NCBI RefSeq assembly: GCF_001640805.2
Contig: NC_066848.1
Location: 23,174,483-23,238,482 of the forward strand
Source: Lates calcarifer
Taxonomy: Eukaryota > Chordata > Actinopteri > Centropomidae
DNA: 64,000 nt
Reading direction: 5' to 3'
The position numbers and the translations under genes are program-made. A model generated the notes under the pieces. The model worked only from the letters and a program-made list of their open reading frames with translations. It ran no database searches and was not told the DNA's origin. The stretch's first letter is position 1; each line of letters starts with the position of its first letter. This document shows positions 12,345 through 22,859 of the stretch, one piece after another.

Positions 12345-12620
12345 AGGAAAGTCAGACTTTCTAATATTTCAAAAGGGAAGGTTTTCAGATAAATGAATGA
12401 ACAGCTTTAGTGAACCAACACATTAGACCACAGACTGGCTTTGTGATCAAGTCTTATTATTATCAAATTAAGGAAGTAAAGGAAACAATTGTATTTCTTT
12501 ACTCTGTACTTGTTATTGTTTTACAAATATTGCTCTCACTGTTTACCAGATGTGTTTGCATTTTTTATAATTACTGTTCCTTGATATCTTTTGAAATAAA
12601 GATTATGTCTCAAATTACTA
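12345..12620 (+). other. Probable thada 3' UTR with poly(A) signal
   Basis: AT-rich sequence between the TAA stop and AATAAA at 12595-12600. A GT-rich patch (TGTGCTATGTTT near 12637) follows at a suitable distance for cleavage. If exon C splices onward instead, this is intron. Confidence 0.5.
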
Positions 12621-14225
12621 CATTTATCTATTCCAATGTGCTATGTTTCCTAAAAGAAAAGATTAGCTCGAATGTCTCGCTTCTTTAATGTTGATATTTC
12701 TGTAAAGAGGCAGGAAAGAGAAGAAATAGACAAAGATGATATTAATATTATGTGAACACATGTGGAGAAGTCTGGCAGTTGTGAAGCCATAACAATAATT
12801 CAGCCACAGCTTTTGCACAACAACACTTAATGCACTGTTCTCTTATCAGTGGGTATGTGTCACACGACAAATTTCAACAGTGTCAGTATTGAGTAAACAG
12901 AGCGTTCTGCTTTCTCCATGTCTACCAGGGATTTAAGGTTTGGAAGAAAACAACTCAGTGCCTAAAGCTTCGAGAACTAACTTCAATGGTGTGATTGTGC
13001 AGCGGGCCGAGCTTTATGACCAAGGCATGGGATTGTGAAAGCAACTGTTTGCGCTGACACGTCACCAAAGTTGTATTTCAGTTTACCCTTTGACTTCTAC
13101 TGTATGTTTATACGAGGTGTTATTTTCCTGTGATATTTAATTTACTGCAGGATTCTTCCCATTGGACTGTGTTTTTACGCTTCCCTCTAGTTTTTTCTGG
13201 TTATGTAATTAAGAGGACGGCACAATGGACTACTGTCCTCCCGTGTGTGTAAAAATGTGTGTGTGGATCCACACTGCCCCGCTCTAAGAGCTGGACCTTT
13301 CTCTCTCCCTGGTAGCCATGTTCCCAGTTACAGTAAAACTGATGTAATGTTTTGGAACAGCCCGACATCCCCCAATAAAAACAGAGCCGTGTGATGGGAG
13401 AGCGGTTTCTGTGGACAGGGACATGTTCAAGGGATTTCTCAGGAGCCTCGCTGTGTCTGTCCTTCACATTAAACTATTTATCACAACTTGCAAAGCGCAA
13501 ATAGTCCTGGGGCAGCCCTCAGCCTAATTTTAGGGTTGGTAGTAGTAGATTCCAAGCTCTTATGTCACTTGTTTTTCGCCTGTTGCTATTTTCCCTTTTT
13601 TTTTTTTTTTAACCTCCCTCCTTCCTCCTCCAACCAAACCATTCAGCACATAAGAGAATATTGAATCATGTCACAGAAAGAAAATCATTTTTAAACCACT
13701 CTTTCAGTTATAATCCTATATGGAAAAGACTTAATGGTTACCAGTGTCGCAGAAACCTGCAATTTCTGGTGATATGTGTTGCACAATGTTTTTACACCCT
13801 CTGGACCAAAATATCAGCCTTTCGGAACCCTGATATAGAGTCCCGTGCTCTGCTGCCAACTCTGCAATCTTTCCACTGTGGTTTTTAAAACTTGATATAA
13901 TTCCAAGAGTAGAGTGGAGTAGTTTGACATTTTCATGTGAACATTCTGCCATTCTGGGAGGGTTACATCATGCTGAGACGGGGGGCAGCTTATTGCAACC
14001 ACACTGCACTCTTTGACTTTACAAAGAAGGGACCGTGGCGACCGGGTGGCTTTATCATTAGAGAGAAGGGAGGAAGCAGGTTTTGCAGAAATGACCAATT
14101 CACTTTCTGATCTTTATCAGATATTGTGATCTGAGAAAAGACAGATTTGCTTCAGAAATGAATAAATGTATAACACGATTACAGCTCATTTGTACTGAAT
14201 GTACCTTTAAATCTTGCTCCAGCTC

Positions 14226-14243
14226 TGCTCAGCAGATGGCGCC
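14226..14243 (+). promoter_or_regulatory. CTCF-like motif, forward
   Basis: TGCTCAGCAGATGGCGCC matches the CTCF core form CCAGCAGATGGCGCC closely. It lies about 1 kb upstream of zfp36l2. Occupancy is unknown. Confidence 0.5.
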
Positions 14244-15108
14244 CCAATTTTTTATAGTCAGTTCTCATTTTGCTCTCATGGGGGCAGTGTTGCGCCGTTG
14301 TACGAGAGGAATAACCACATTCCTGCAGTCTGGGCTCTGACATTGGGGGGAAAAACAAGTTAGAGAGAAACTGAGAGTGCTTTAAAAAGATTTCACTTAA
14401 GCAAATTCACTCTGTGTTTAATGACTCAGGCTGGTTTGTGTTTTAAGAGACAGATTTCTAATCTTAGAGTGTAGATTAGAGTCAAGATTATGAAGTTTAA
14501 CTTCTGCATAATAGAAGAGTAGGTCATTTGAGCACCGCAGGTATTAACTGTCTATTTTTCCATGTGTAGAAGACTGGAATAGGCTGCTGTTGCACTGTGG
14601 AAGTTGATTATGCAACCAGTGGATTCTAAAAATTGTACTGCACTCTGCCTGGACTCCTCTCCGCTCATACTTGTGGTCTCACCCCATCCACAGGGAGAGA
14701 GAGAGAGGGAGAGAGAGGGAGAGGGAGGGTAAGGCAGAGGCAGAGTTTCCTTCCATTACAAATACATGTGTCAGCTTCCAAGTGTGGTGGTCCAGAAGCT
14801 AGAGGGGTGGCCCTTGTCACTGGCTCAAACTGTTGGACTTTTCTAGATGGAGAAACGTTAAGGAACCATTTACCTTTTCACTTAAATTCACCCAGCCCCC
14901 ACCCCTCCTCCTTTCCCTCCACTCACAGCTTCAGAAGAGGACCCAGGTGTAAATGTGTATGGTTAATTGGCTGGAGAGCAGCTTGCATGCAGAGTAGACT
15001 TCCCTTGATGGCTCTACATTCTTTCTCAGCGAGAGACAACCCAAAAAGCAAAACCAACTTCCACAAAATTGGTTGTGTGATTAAAAGAAAAAAAAAAAAA
15101 CTTTTTGA

Positions 15109-15144
15109 GGGGTGTGTGGAGGGGGGGGAGGGGGGGGGGGCTGC
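15109..15144 (+). promoter_or_regulatory. G-run tract, G-quadruplex-prone
   Basis: It contains runs of 8 and 10 G separated by a single A, preceded by a GGGG run and followed by CTGCTGGGG. This easily satisfies a four-tract G4 pattern and sits about 150 bp upstream of the probable zfp36l2 start site. Confidence 0.6.
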
Positions 15145-15240
15145 TGGGGTTGGATTTCAAGGCGTGGTGTTAAAGAATAGGCGGCCAACCGGTGAATGGA
15201 AGAGGCGGCTCTTCGCAAAAGTTTGCCCCGACTTCAGCTC

Positions 15241-15546
15241 GCCCCTCCCTGGCCACCGCCAAGCGTTTATATTGACGCAGAGGAGCGAGAGCGCACAGTG
15301 AAGCACTCTGGCTCAGCGCTTCTCGAGGGGAGGAAATAAAAAACACCTACAACTGAACAGTACTAACCTATCCCCTCTTCTTCCTTCATCTGTGGACTTA
15401 AACTGCACATAAACCTTTCAAGCAACTTTTCAAAACTTTTCCACAACCAAAACCAGTCGTGGCACAAACTACCGCTCGTCGCATTCAAGGATCCTGGTCG
15501 GTCCTCCATGAAAGAGGGAGCGCGACAGCAAACTTGGGGAAAAGAG
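15241..15546 (+). promoter_or_regulatory. zfp36l2 core promoter and 5' UTR
   Basis: A TATA-like TTTATATTG lies at 15266-15274, preceded by a GC-rich CCCCTCCCTGGCC. A start site would be expected near 15296-15300. The 5' UTR would then be about 250 nt. It contains one upstream ATG at 15508 that is in frame with the main start. The TATA and start-site positions are inferred from spacing only. Confidence 0.45.
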
Positions 15547-17028
15547 ATGTCTGCGACCGTCTTGTCTGCTTTCTACGACATGGACATGCTTTACAAGGTA
15601 AAAAGAAACTTGACTAAATACGTGGAGTTTTTCGCTTTGCTTTCAGGGTGAAACGCTTGAACTGTGGCTGAATTAGCATGCTTCAACCCGAGTGGAGTTA
15701 GCATGCGTTCAGCTGCAACAAGTTGTAATGTTGCAGGCAAACAAAGTTGTTTTAAACATACCATGTGGTCAAATGGTCTCAGAATTGGTACAGGTGCATT
15801 GCTAACTCGTATCTTTTCCTTCCAACAGCAAGATAAAAGCATGAACATGAACGCCCTCCACATAAACAGCATGCTGGACAAGAAAGCGGTGGGGGCTCCG
15901 GTCACGACTCCGGGCTCCGGCGGCTCCTTCACGCCGGGATTTTTCCGCAGAAACTCAACCAGCAACGTGGAGGCGATGAACAACGGCAACAAATACTCGA
16001 TGGGCTCCTACAGTCTGAAGGAGAACACGCCGAGCAGCAACAGCAGCGCCACGGCCCTCATGAACAAGGAGAACAAGTTCCGCGACCGAGCTTACAGCGA
16101 GAACGGAGACCGTGGCGTGCTGCAGCAGAAGCCCGGCTCTCAGATCAACTCGACCCGCTACAAGACCGAGCTGTGCCGGCCCTTCGAGGAGAACGGGTCG
16201 TGCAAATACGGGGAGAAATGTCAGTTCGCCCACGGCTACCACGAGTTGAGGAGCTTGTCCCGCCACCCTAAGTACAAAACTGAGCCGTGCCGCACCTTCC
16301 ACACCATCGGTTTCTGCCCCTACGGTCCCCGGTGTCACTTTATCCACAACGCCGACGAGCGCCGGCCCGCTCCGGCCGCCAACGCTAACGTGCAGACGGG
16401 GGAGCCCAGGTCAGCTCGCGAGCTCTGCGGCTACGGCCAGAGGGAGGTCCTGCCGCCGCAGCAGCTCGGCTACACCCAGAGGGACAGACCAAAGCTTCAC
16501 CACAGCCTAAGCTTCTCCGGCTTCTCCACCCACAATGGACTCGAATCTCCCCTGCTCGACAGCCCCACGTCCCGGACCCCACCGCCACCCACCACCGCCT
16601 CCTCCTGCACCTCAGCCTCCAGCTTCTACGAGGAAGTGCTGTCCCCCAACTCCGTGTCCTGCATCAACAGTGCCTTCTCTTTCCCCGGACAGGACTTAAA
16701 AGCCTTACTGGCCCCTCTGGCTGTGCACACCCCCAGCGGCTACGCCAACAACCACTCCGCCTGTGCCTACTACGGGAACATGCAGAGCAGCGTGTGTCCT
16801 CCCTCCCCTCCGACCTACAACATGAGCCACTTGCAGGCGCTGCGCCGCCTCAGCGAGTCGCCGGTGTTCGAGCCTCCTCCCAGCCCGCCAGACTCGCTCT
16901 CTGACCGGGAGAGCTATGCGAGCGGGTCCCTCAGCTCTTCTGGGAGCCTCAGCGGCTCCGAGTCGCCGAGTCTGGACGCTGGAAGACGTTTGCCAATCTT
17001 CAGCAGGCTGTCGATTTCAGATGACTAA
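15547..17028 (+). CDS. zfp36l2: Zfp36l2, CCCH zinc-finger mRNA decay factor (join 15547-15597, 15829-17028)
   Basis: 416 residues. Exon 1 encodes [17 protein letters not shown], closely matching the N-terminus of the ZFP36L2 paralogue rather than ZFP36 or ZFP36L1. Exon 2 begins QDKS after a 231-bp phase-0 intron. Features in order: MLDKKAVG (residues 32-39), a likely 14-3-3/kinase site RRNS (57-60), FRDRAYS (101-107), zinc finger 1 (C133, C142, C148, H152; CX8CX5CX3H), the linker, zinc finger 2 (C171, C180, C186, H190; same spacing), [11 protein letters not shown] (239-249), Pro/Ser-rich C-terminal half, and the CNOT1-binding tail [14 protein letters not shown] (403-416). In this family the protein binds AU-rich elements in the cytoplasm and recruits CCR4-NOT to deadenylate target mRNAs. 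Oddity: the lead-in of finger 2 reads YKTEPC where the family norm is YKTELC. The protein is shorter than human ZFP36L2 (about 490 residues), largely because the Ala/Ser/Gln-rich stretches are reduced. The start at 15547 is preferred by homology and by G at -3. Confidence 0.97.
15598..15828 (+). other. zfp36l2 single intron, phase 0
   Basis: 231 bp, GTAAAA...CCAACAG. A long open frame continues upstream from exon 2 through part of this intron, beginning at an ATG at 15664. That start is an artefact unless intron retention occurs. The ZFP36 family characteristically has one intron at this position. Confidence 0.95.
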
Positions 17029-17119
17029 TCGTGTTTTTGTTTTCAAATGGATTTATGGACGGGTCTGGCGGGGTGGGTTGAGAATTCAGGGGGGTGTCAG
17101 TGAGTGAGGTAGACTGTCC

Positions 17120-17310
17120 TTCAAGCAGAGGATCCCGGTTAAGCCCCCCTCGCCCCCACCTCGCCCCATTTCAGCAGCATCCACCCTGCTGAAGTGCCTT
17201 TGAGCAAGACATTGAATCCCTACTAGCTCTAAGGGTGCTGACCCTGCTCTGACCTCCCTGGAGGGGGGCAAGAGAAGAGAATTTCACCCACAGGGATCAA
17301 TAAAGCTTCA
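17120..17310 (+). mobile_element. Retroposon-like 3' tail inside the zfp36l2 3' UTR
   Basis: The stretch with TTTGAGCAAGACATTGAATCC, then TGACCCTGCTCTGACC, and ending GGGATCAATAAAGC resembles a dispersed fish retroposon tail I recognise by wording. It contributes the first AATAAA after the stop. The element family is not certain. Confidence 0.5.
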
Positions 17311-17677
17311 TACAGTTTTAAGTGTCCTTGACCTGGCATTAGTTTAGTTTTTTTTCTGTATGTAATATAGCTGTATTAAAACTTAGATAGCAAACAGAAG
17401 GCATTCCATCAGTGCCTTGCCCAAGGGCTCATGGCAGCCCCCTCTCCCTTTTGCTCTATCAGGCAAGCCACACTTTTCCTGGGATTAGATGTGTGTGTGT
17501 GTGTAACATGACTTGACAAGAAGAAGAGACTGTAAGCGGTTTCAGATTTCCTCCCATCCTGCCAAGAATATGCCTTGACTCAAAGTAACATTTTTTTTTT
17601 TCTTTATCAAAGTGTGTTATTTTTTTTTTCCTTCCTCTCTGAAAGCTTCAACTTCCATTCCAGATCTGTCTTCTCCC

Positions 17678-17692
17678 AGCGCCACCCAGTGG
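17678..17692 (-). promoter_or_regulatory. CTCF-like motif, reverse
   Basis: The plus strand reads AGCGCCACCCAGTGG, so the minus strand reads CCACTGGGTGGCGCT, close to the CTCF core CCACNAGGTGGCGC. It faces the forward motif at 14226. Confidence 0.4.
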
Positions 17693-18213
17693 TTCGTTTG
17701 GTTAGTCTAGTTTGTTGCTTGGTTAAAAAGCACTCTTGAGTTGGGTTTGTTTGGGGAAATCACTGCTGATGGTTGAATATATATTTTTTTAGCTGTTTTT
17801 GAGTGATTTACATAGCAGTGCATAACTGGCTATGGACTATTTAACTTATTTATTATCTTGTGAAAAAAGTATAGGCTACATTGGTAATTTGTGTCCATAC
17901 TGTATTTATCAAGTATGATGAAGCAATAGATCTATATTCTTTTATGTTTAAATTATGATCGCCATTATTAATCTGCATAAAGTGGAGTGTATGTTCTTTT
18001 CACAGTAATATATATATTTTGTCGTTTTTTTTTTCTCCTTTTTTGTAACTTCACTTGGTTATTTTTATTGTAAATGAGTAAAAAAAAATCTTAATTTAAG
18101 AGAACGTATGTGATATTTATTTCATTAATTTTGTTTCCTTGTTTACGTTTATTAAAAAAAAGTTTGCGTGATTGCTGTTTGCTCCTGAGGTTGTGTGTCA
18201 GTGCTGTAGAAGG

Positions 18214-18245
<32 letters not shown>

Positions 18246-20087
18246 AGGATCCCTATTTAGATGTTTCTGTAGAATGTATAAACAATGTGGTTGTACAGAC
18301 CGTCCAAACCTTACTTCTTTTGTTGATCTAGATCAGACTTCAGTGACAAAGAACCCAAGTCAATAAATTAACCAAAAAGTATTTTTGTTTTTCTCTCTGT
18401 TTGCACGAGGTCACACTGTGATTCCAGCCACGTGCTAAAGAATGTAGCAATCCCTTGTGCCCCAGTATTATTGTGTAGTGCCTAAGGGGTTCACCATCTT
18501 GACATGCCTTAAAATTAACCAAATAAAGTATTTTTCCTTCATGGCATCTTTTTATACACAGGTTGAACTGAATGTAGTGTTGGATTCTGAAACTTTTTTT
18601 TTTTTTTAAGGTTGTTACCACTCAGACACTCTGATAAACAACCGTAACCTTTCTCTAAATCCCCATTCCTCTTATTTTGGTTTCCTTTTGCTCTGTTTTC
18701 TTTTTTCTTTTTTTTTTGATATTGAAATCTAGTCTGAGTCTTGAGAGTTTGCTGGAGAGGGAAGTGGATGAACACGTTTGGTTTGTACATAGTAGGTACA
18801 GGGGGATGCGCACTATGTACTTTTGACTACTTTATCAGAAGTAAAGCTTTTTGAATGTAACAAAAAAACGGACAAAAAGACAACGAGAGTTGTAATATTT
18901 TTTTGGGGAGTCAGTTCACTACAAATTGAGTGTGAGACTGTTAACTTTGTACTGTACATTTTTTGTAGTTCTCCCAATAAAAATCATTTTGAAAAAGTTT
19001 CAGACTGCCATGCTGTGATTTCTTATATATCTGAGTATAACAATTGAACAGGTGTGACATCCAGATCAAAAACATGAACTGGTGATGTTCAGGAGCGTGA
19101 CAGTTCTGGTTCTCATGTTGCTCACACACACACACACACACACACACACCACATCTCTCAGCGTGACTGCTTGGAGGCAGTGTGTCCTTCCTACAGTAGA
19201 CCCCTATCTGCCCTGTGACACTACTTGGCCTGGGACCCTCAGGGGGTCTTGTGCAGGAAGTTTCGGCCCCTTGTCCTCTCCGTACAGTAAAAGCACCGAC
19301 CAGTTTCCAGGGAAAGGCACAAACTGAATTCCCGTCTCCTGTCCAACAAAGGAAGAACTGAACTGTAGGTATGCTCTGTGACAGCTATAATCTGATTATG
19401 AACACAGAAAGCCACACCACCACAGAAACTGACAGCCCTGAATCAAATGTACATAATATTACATAATGTGTTATGTTCAGCTATAAACAGAGGATGATGA
19501 GAGATATGTCTGCGCCGATTGAGGAATGAGGTCTGGAATTTTAAAATGGAAAATGTGTAGGAGCGCAGAGTGTGTTGTAGTCACAGGAAAGTAAGTTGAA
19601 TTGTGCTGGTAGCTCAGGCCCTTAGTCTGTCTGGGTCTTTGCCACCACGATAAGATTTTAATCTTTTAATAAGTCGTGCATAATGATCCCATTTTCTGAC
19701 ATAGTGTACACTGGCACTCAGCAAATCCTCTCCATCCTTAGAGAACAGCTGCTTTAAGTCTATATGAGGATTTAGCAGCGGTAGGAGAAGATTGTTTTGG
19801 ACTTTTAGAAGGGAATCTACTCACAACATAGATATCTGACAAAAGACAAGGGGCCTCAAGTGCTTTTTTACAAGGGTCTCACTCAATGTTGGGAATCACA
19901 GGTTACAATCTTAATCTGATGGAAATAGTTCAGTAATGCATAACAGTGCTTCAGTAAAGGTACCTTCCACCACTGAGGTTAAGAAGTGAATGACAGACAC
20001 TAAGCTGAGTGTTCTATAGGCTTACACATGGAGTGACTGCTCACAAGTATGACAAATCAGTGCGCTGAATGATCCTTTATGTTTTGT

Positions 20088-20170
20088 CCTTGGAGATTCT
20101 CAGTTATCCATGTCATAGATATCCAAGAAGGGTTGAATCAAGGGCAACTGGCCCTGGATCAGCCCTTCTT
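20088..20170. repeat. Dispersed repeat fragment (family R11)
   Basis: It shares GAGATTCTCAGTTATCC-type wording and AAGGGCAACTGG with a second copy near 62480-62545. I recognise the pattern from fish genomes. Confidence 0.5.
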
Positions 20171-20429
20171 GGATGATCCTATACGTTGTTTTGCTCATTG
20201 ATCTTTCAAAGTAAGCCATCAGAAACCTGTTATTGTGAGTGATATCACTGTGTCCTGAGGTCGGACAGGCTGAATGGATGTATCTGTCTGGGAACTGAAC
20301 ACCAGCCATCAGCCCATGACTGATTAACTCTGCAGCTGTAAATGTGTTTCTACTATCAGTCGCTTGAGCAGGTAAAACAGGGACAGTAGTGAATTTTGCA
20401 ACTCAACAGGCCATAGCAGGGCAAAATGC

Positions 20430-20790
20430 ATTCTCCACCCTTCCCTGATTGGAGTGTCATATTCGGTCACGTCTAGACCAAATAAAAGCCCTGGCCTACA
20501 TTTCGGCATGAAGCCCCTGTTGTTTGCGGTGCCTCGATTTCCAGGAGCCTTTCAAAGAAAACTGTTTTCTGCAGGCTATTCTGCATAGTTATCAGTCGTA
20601 GCAAAGGCATTAAGAAAATAAAGGGCCCAGGAGTCATGTGGTGCCTGAAGTTCATGCCAAGATAAGGCAGGCCGATAAGCGCCCCGGCAAATATTTACTG
20701 TGTCCTCAGGATTTCATAATGAAGTGTTTATCAGAGCAGAGCCAAAGGCCTGCACAATGCGGCGAGCCCTGCCAAGTAGGATCCATGTAC
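20430..20790. promoter_or_regulatory. Candidate conserved non-coding block
   Basis: It has balanced base composition and no repeats, and holds several recognisable factor words (CCGATAAG, AAATATTTACTG, ATAATGAAG, TTTATCAGAG) without an open frame of note. It is about 2-4 kb beyond the zfp36l2 3' end. Conservation is inferred and not measured. Confidence 0.3.
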
Positions 20791-22169
20791 CTGTGACTCA
20801 GTGTGTGTGTGTGTGGGGATATGTGTGTGTGTGTGTGTCTTAGTGTGTCAATCAACAAACCCACATATACTGTTTAATTGAGTGTATCAACGTTCATATG
20901 TGTTGTGTCTATAGAAGATTTGAACTTTTTCTATATAAGGATGTGTATGCAGTGGTGTTAGTGTGTGCACACAGGGGTCTTGCTGGTTAATGGGATCTTG
21001 GAGCTCCTACAATGAAAGGAAACACTCTCTGACTTGTGATTAGGGCAGGAAGAGTCCCACTTCCTGGCCACCACCCATTTCCACCTCTTCTTCGTCCTGC
21101 TGTTTTTCCCCCTCCGTCAGTTTCCCTTCTCCTCTGTAGTGGCGGCTTCTAGAAGTTACTATTTGTGTTCCACTGCTGCACTGGGAAGCTCGGCTCGTCC
21201 TGGTATTGTTTTGGCATGCTAAGTCCAGACCTGGGGTCAAGTAGTAACAGCACATACTTTTTAGACTTTGTTTTAACCTACATGGATGCCAGATGGGTGG
21301 ACATTTGCCAAATAGAAAGTGGAGAGCAGAGGTTGTTAATCATCTTTGTGTCAAAAAACCCAATTAGACTCTAAGCTAAGGCCTTAACCTTCTATTTGAT
21401 CTGATCCATCCCCCCACAACCCCCCAGGTTCTGCTCTCATTGATTTAGTAATAAAAGTAAAAGATTACAGAGATTTAAGAGAAATCTTCCTGTCTTTAAT
21501 GAGCTATAATTATAATTACAGTGAAAATAAACAGCTTCTTGTTTTAACTTAAGTGCCCCTCCTGCTTCCAAGGCCCCGAGTCACTGGTGTCCTAGTCAGT
21601 GAAAAACCCTTACAAGCCCCCTCTGTATGTTTACACTATTCTGGTTTCACAATGAAACAATGTGTAGTATGTGCATGTGTTCCTTGTGTGAAATTGGCTT
21701 GAAACCCCACCCAACTGGCACTACTATGAGATTCAAACAAACATCTGCAGCTGTCATTCCTAGCAGCTTTCAATAAAAAAAAATCTAATGGTCACTTAGA
21801 GGCTAATTTTCTTATTTGATTACTGCTGTAACCTTATGTAATATAAAGGCAGATGATGTCTAAGTCCTTCTTTAGGTAATAAGAAAGGTGGCAAGAGACA
21901 AGACAGAGAGTTACAGTCTAATGGGATCCATCCCTTCAGCAATCTGGATCCAGAGCCAGTTGGAGGCCTGTGAGGACTGTAACTTAAAGCCCCACCATGT
22001 ACTTTTTGAACAAATAAATAGCAGGTTGTTTTTGTTACATGTGAAAAGTTGAATCAATAAGCAATGAAACACACCCTCTTTCAGTTCAATACATGCAAGA
22101 GTTTTGCTGTTCCAGCTTTACATGGTCTGGTATGACCAGGAGCTTATGGCAGCTGATGTTAGTAGACTT

Positions 22170-22440
22170 AGGATAAATATAGCAGAGATTACTCATTCAG
22201 TTTTGCCTATATTTAGCATGTCACAGCTAACATATTTCAATGATTTTATCAGAGGAATAGCAACTAGCTGGTGAGCATTTGGTAGCTCAGGAGCCAGATG
22301 TTTTTCTCAGGAGGTGGTGTGGTGGAATAGTGAATATTGTGCTTAGATTTGTCAGGTAGTCACAGCCGCAACTCAACATGAATGCTAATGATGCTTTGTG
22401 TCTGCTAAATGTATATATAGTGAATTGATTTTCTGACAAG
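22170..22440. repeat. Dispersed repeat R2, diverged copy
   Basis: It contains ACTAGCTGGTGAGCA, GAGCCAGATGTTT and TTGTCAGGTAGTCAC in the same order as the 11.7-kb copy. Confidence 0.55.
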
Positions 22441-22859
22441 ATTACATAACAAGTTTATTAGATGACCACTAAATTCAATGGGCCAGTGTACTTTAATTGG
22501 CACTTGGATTAATGTATGTATGGGGATTACCAGTGGCTATCAGGCAAAGTGGAAAATTACAAAAACCTCAACAGATTTATACAGTGATATAGTGGAGAGA
22601 AAACTCAACACGCAGTATACTGATACTGAATTCAGTTTATACATCACAAGTATCAAACTCTTCAGACAGTATGAAAATCTTAAAGTCTGAAAATATAACC
22701 TTTCTTTGTTTATTCCTAACCACTCACCTTACTGTGACCACTGACAGGTTTACGTTAGCCTTCAGTTTACCACCGTCTCTTTTATTGTGAGGAGCTAAAA
22801 ACATAATCTTCACTTTATTTTCAGGAAGCAGCCTCTGGGCCCCATGCTCAGCTGAGGTG

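Larger units (their letters stand above)
12621..15240. other. thada-zfp36l2 intergenic region
   Basis: No gene was seen. A moderately GC-rich block at about 12990-13480 looks like regulatory sequence. There is a CTCF-like motif at 14226-14243, a GA-rich purine tract at about 14690-14728, an A-run at about 15087-15100, and a G-rich tract at 15109-15140 close to the zfp36l2 promoter. A 222-codon plus-strand frame at 14633-15301 crosses these low-complexity tracts and is not credible as a protein. Confidence 0.6.
17029..19000 (+). other. zfp36l2 3' UTR
   Basis: About 2 kb, AT-rich. It carries the nonamer TTATTTATT at 17846-17854, TATTTAT at 17903-17909 and TATTTATTT at 18114-18122, all ZFP36-type binding sites. 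It also has a Pumilio-type TGTACATA at 18784-18791 and a 30-nt T run at 18215-18244. Poly(A) signals AATAAA occur at 17299, 18362, 18522 and 18976. The last is followed by T-rich and TG-containing sequence and is the likely distal end. Several isoform lengths are possible. Confidence 0.75.

Noticed and set aside
14633..15301. 222-codon open frame upstream of zfp36l2
   Set aside because: It crosses GA-, A- and G-run tracts and the core promoter, with no domain and no coding composition.
15664..15828. Upstream extension of the long zfp36l2 frame (ATG at 15664, 454 codons in total)
   Set aside because: It begins inside the intron. The conserved N-terminus is encoded by exon 1 at 15547 and the splice sites are clear.
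15955..16347. 130-codon minus-strand frame opposite zfp36l2
   Set aside because: A shadow of the GC-rich coding exon on the opposite strand.
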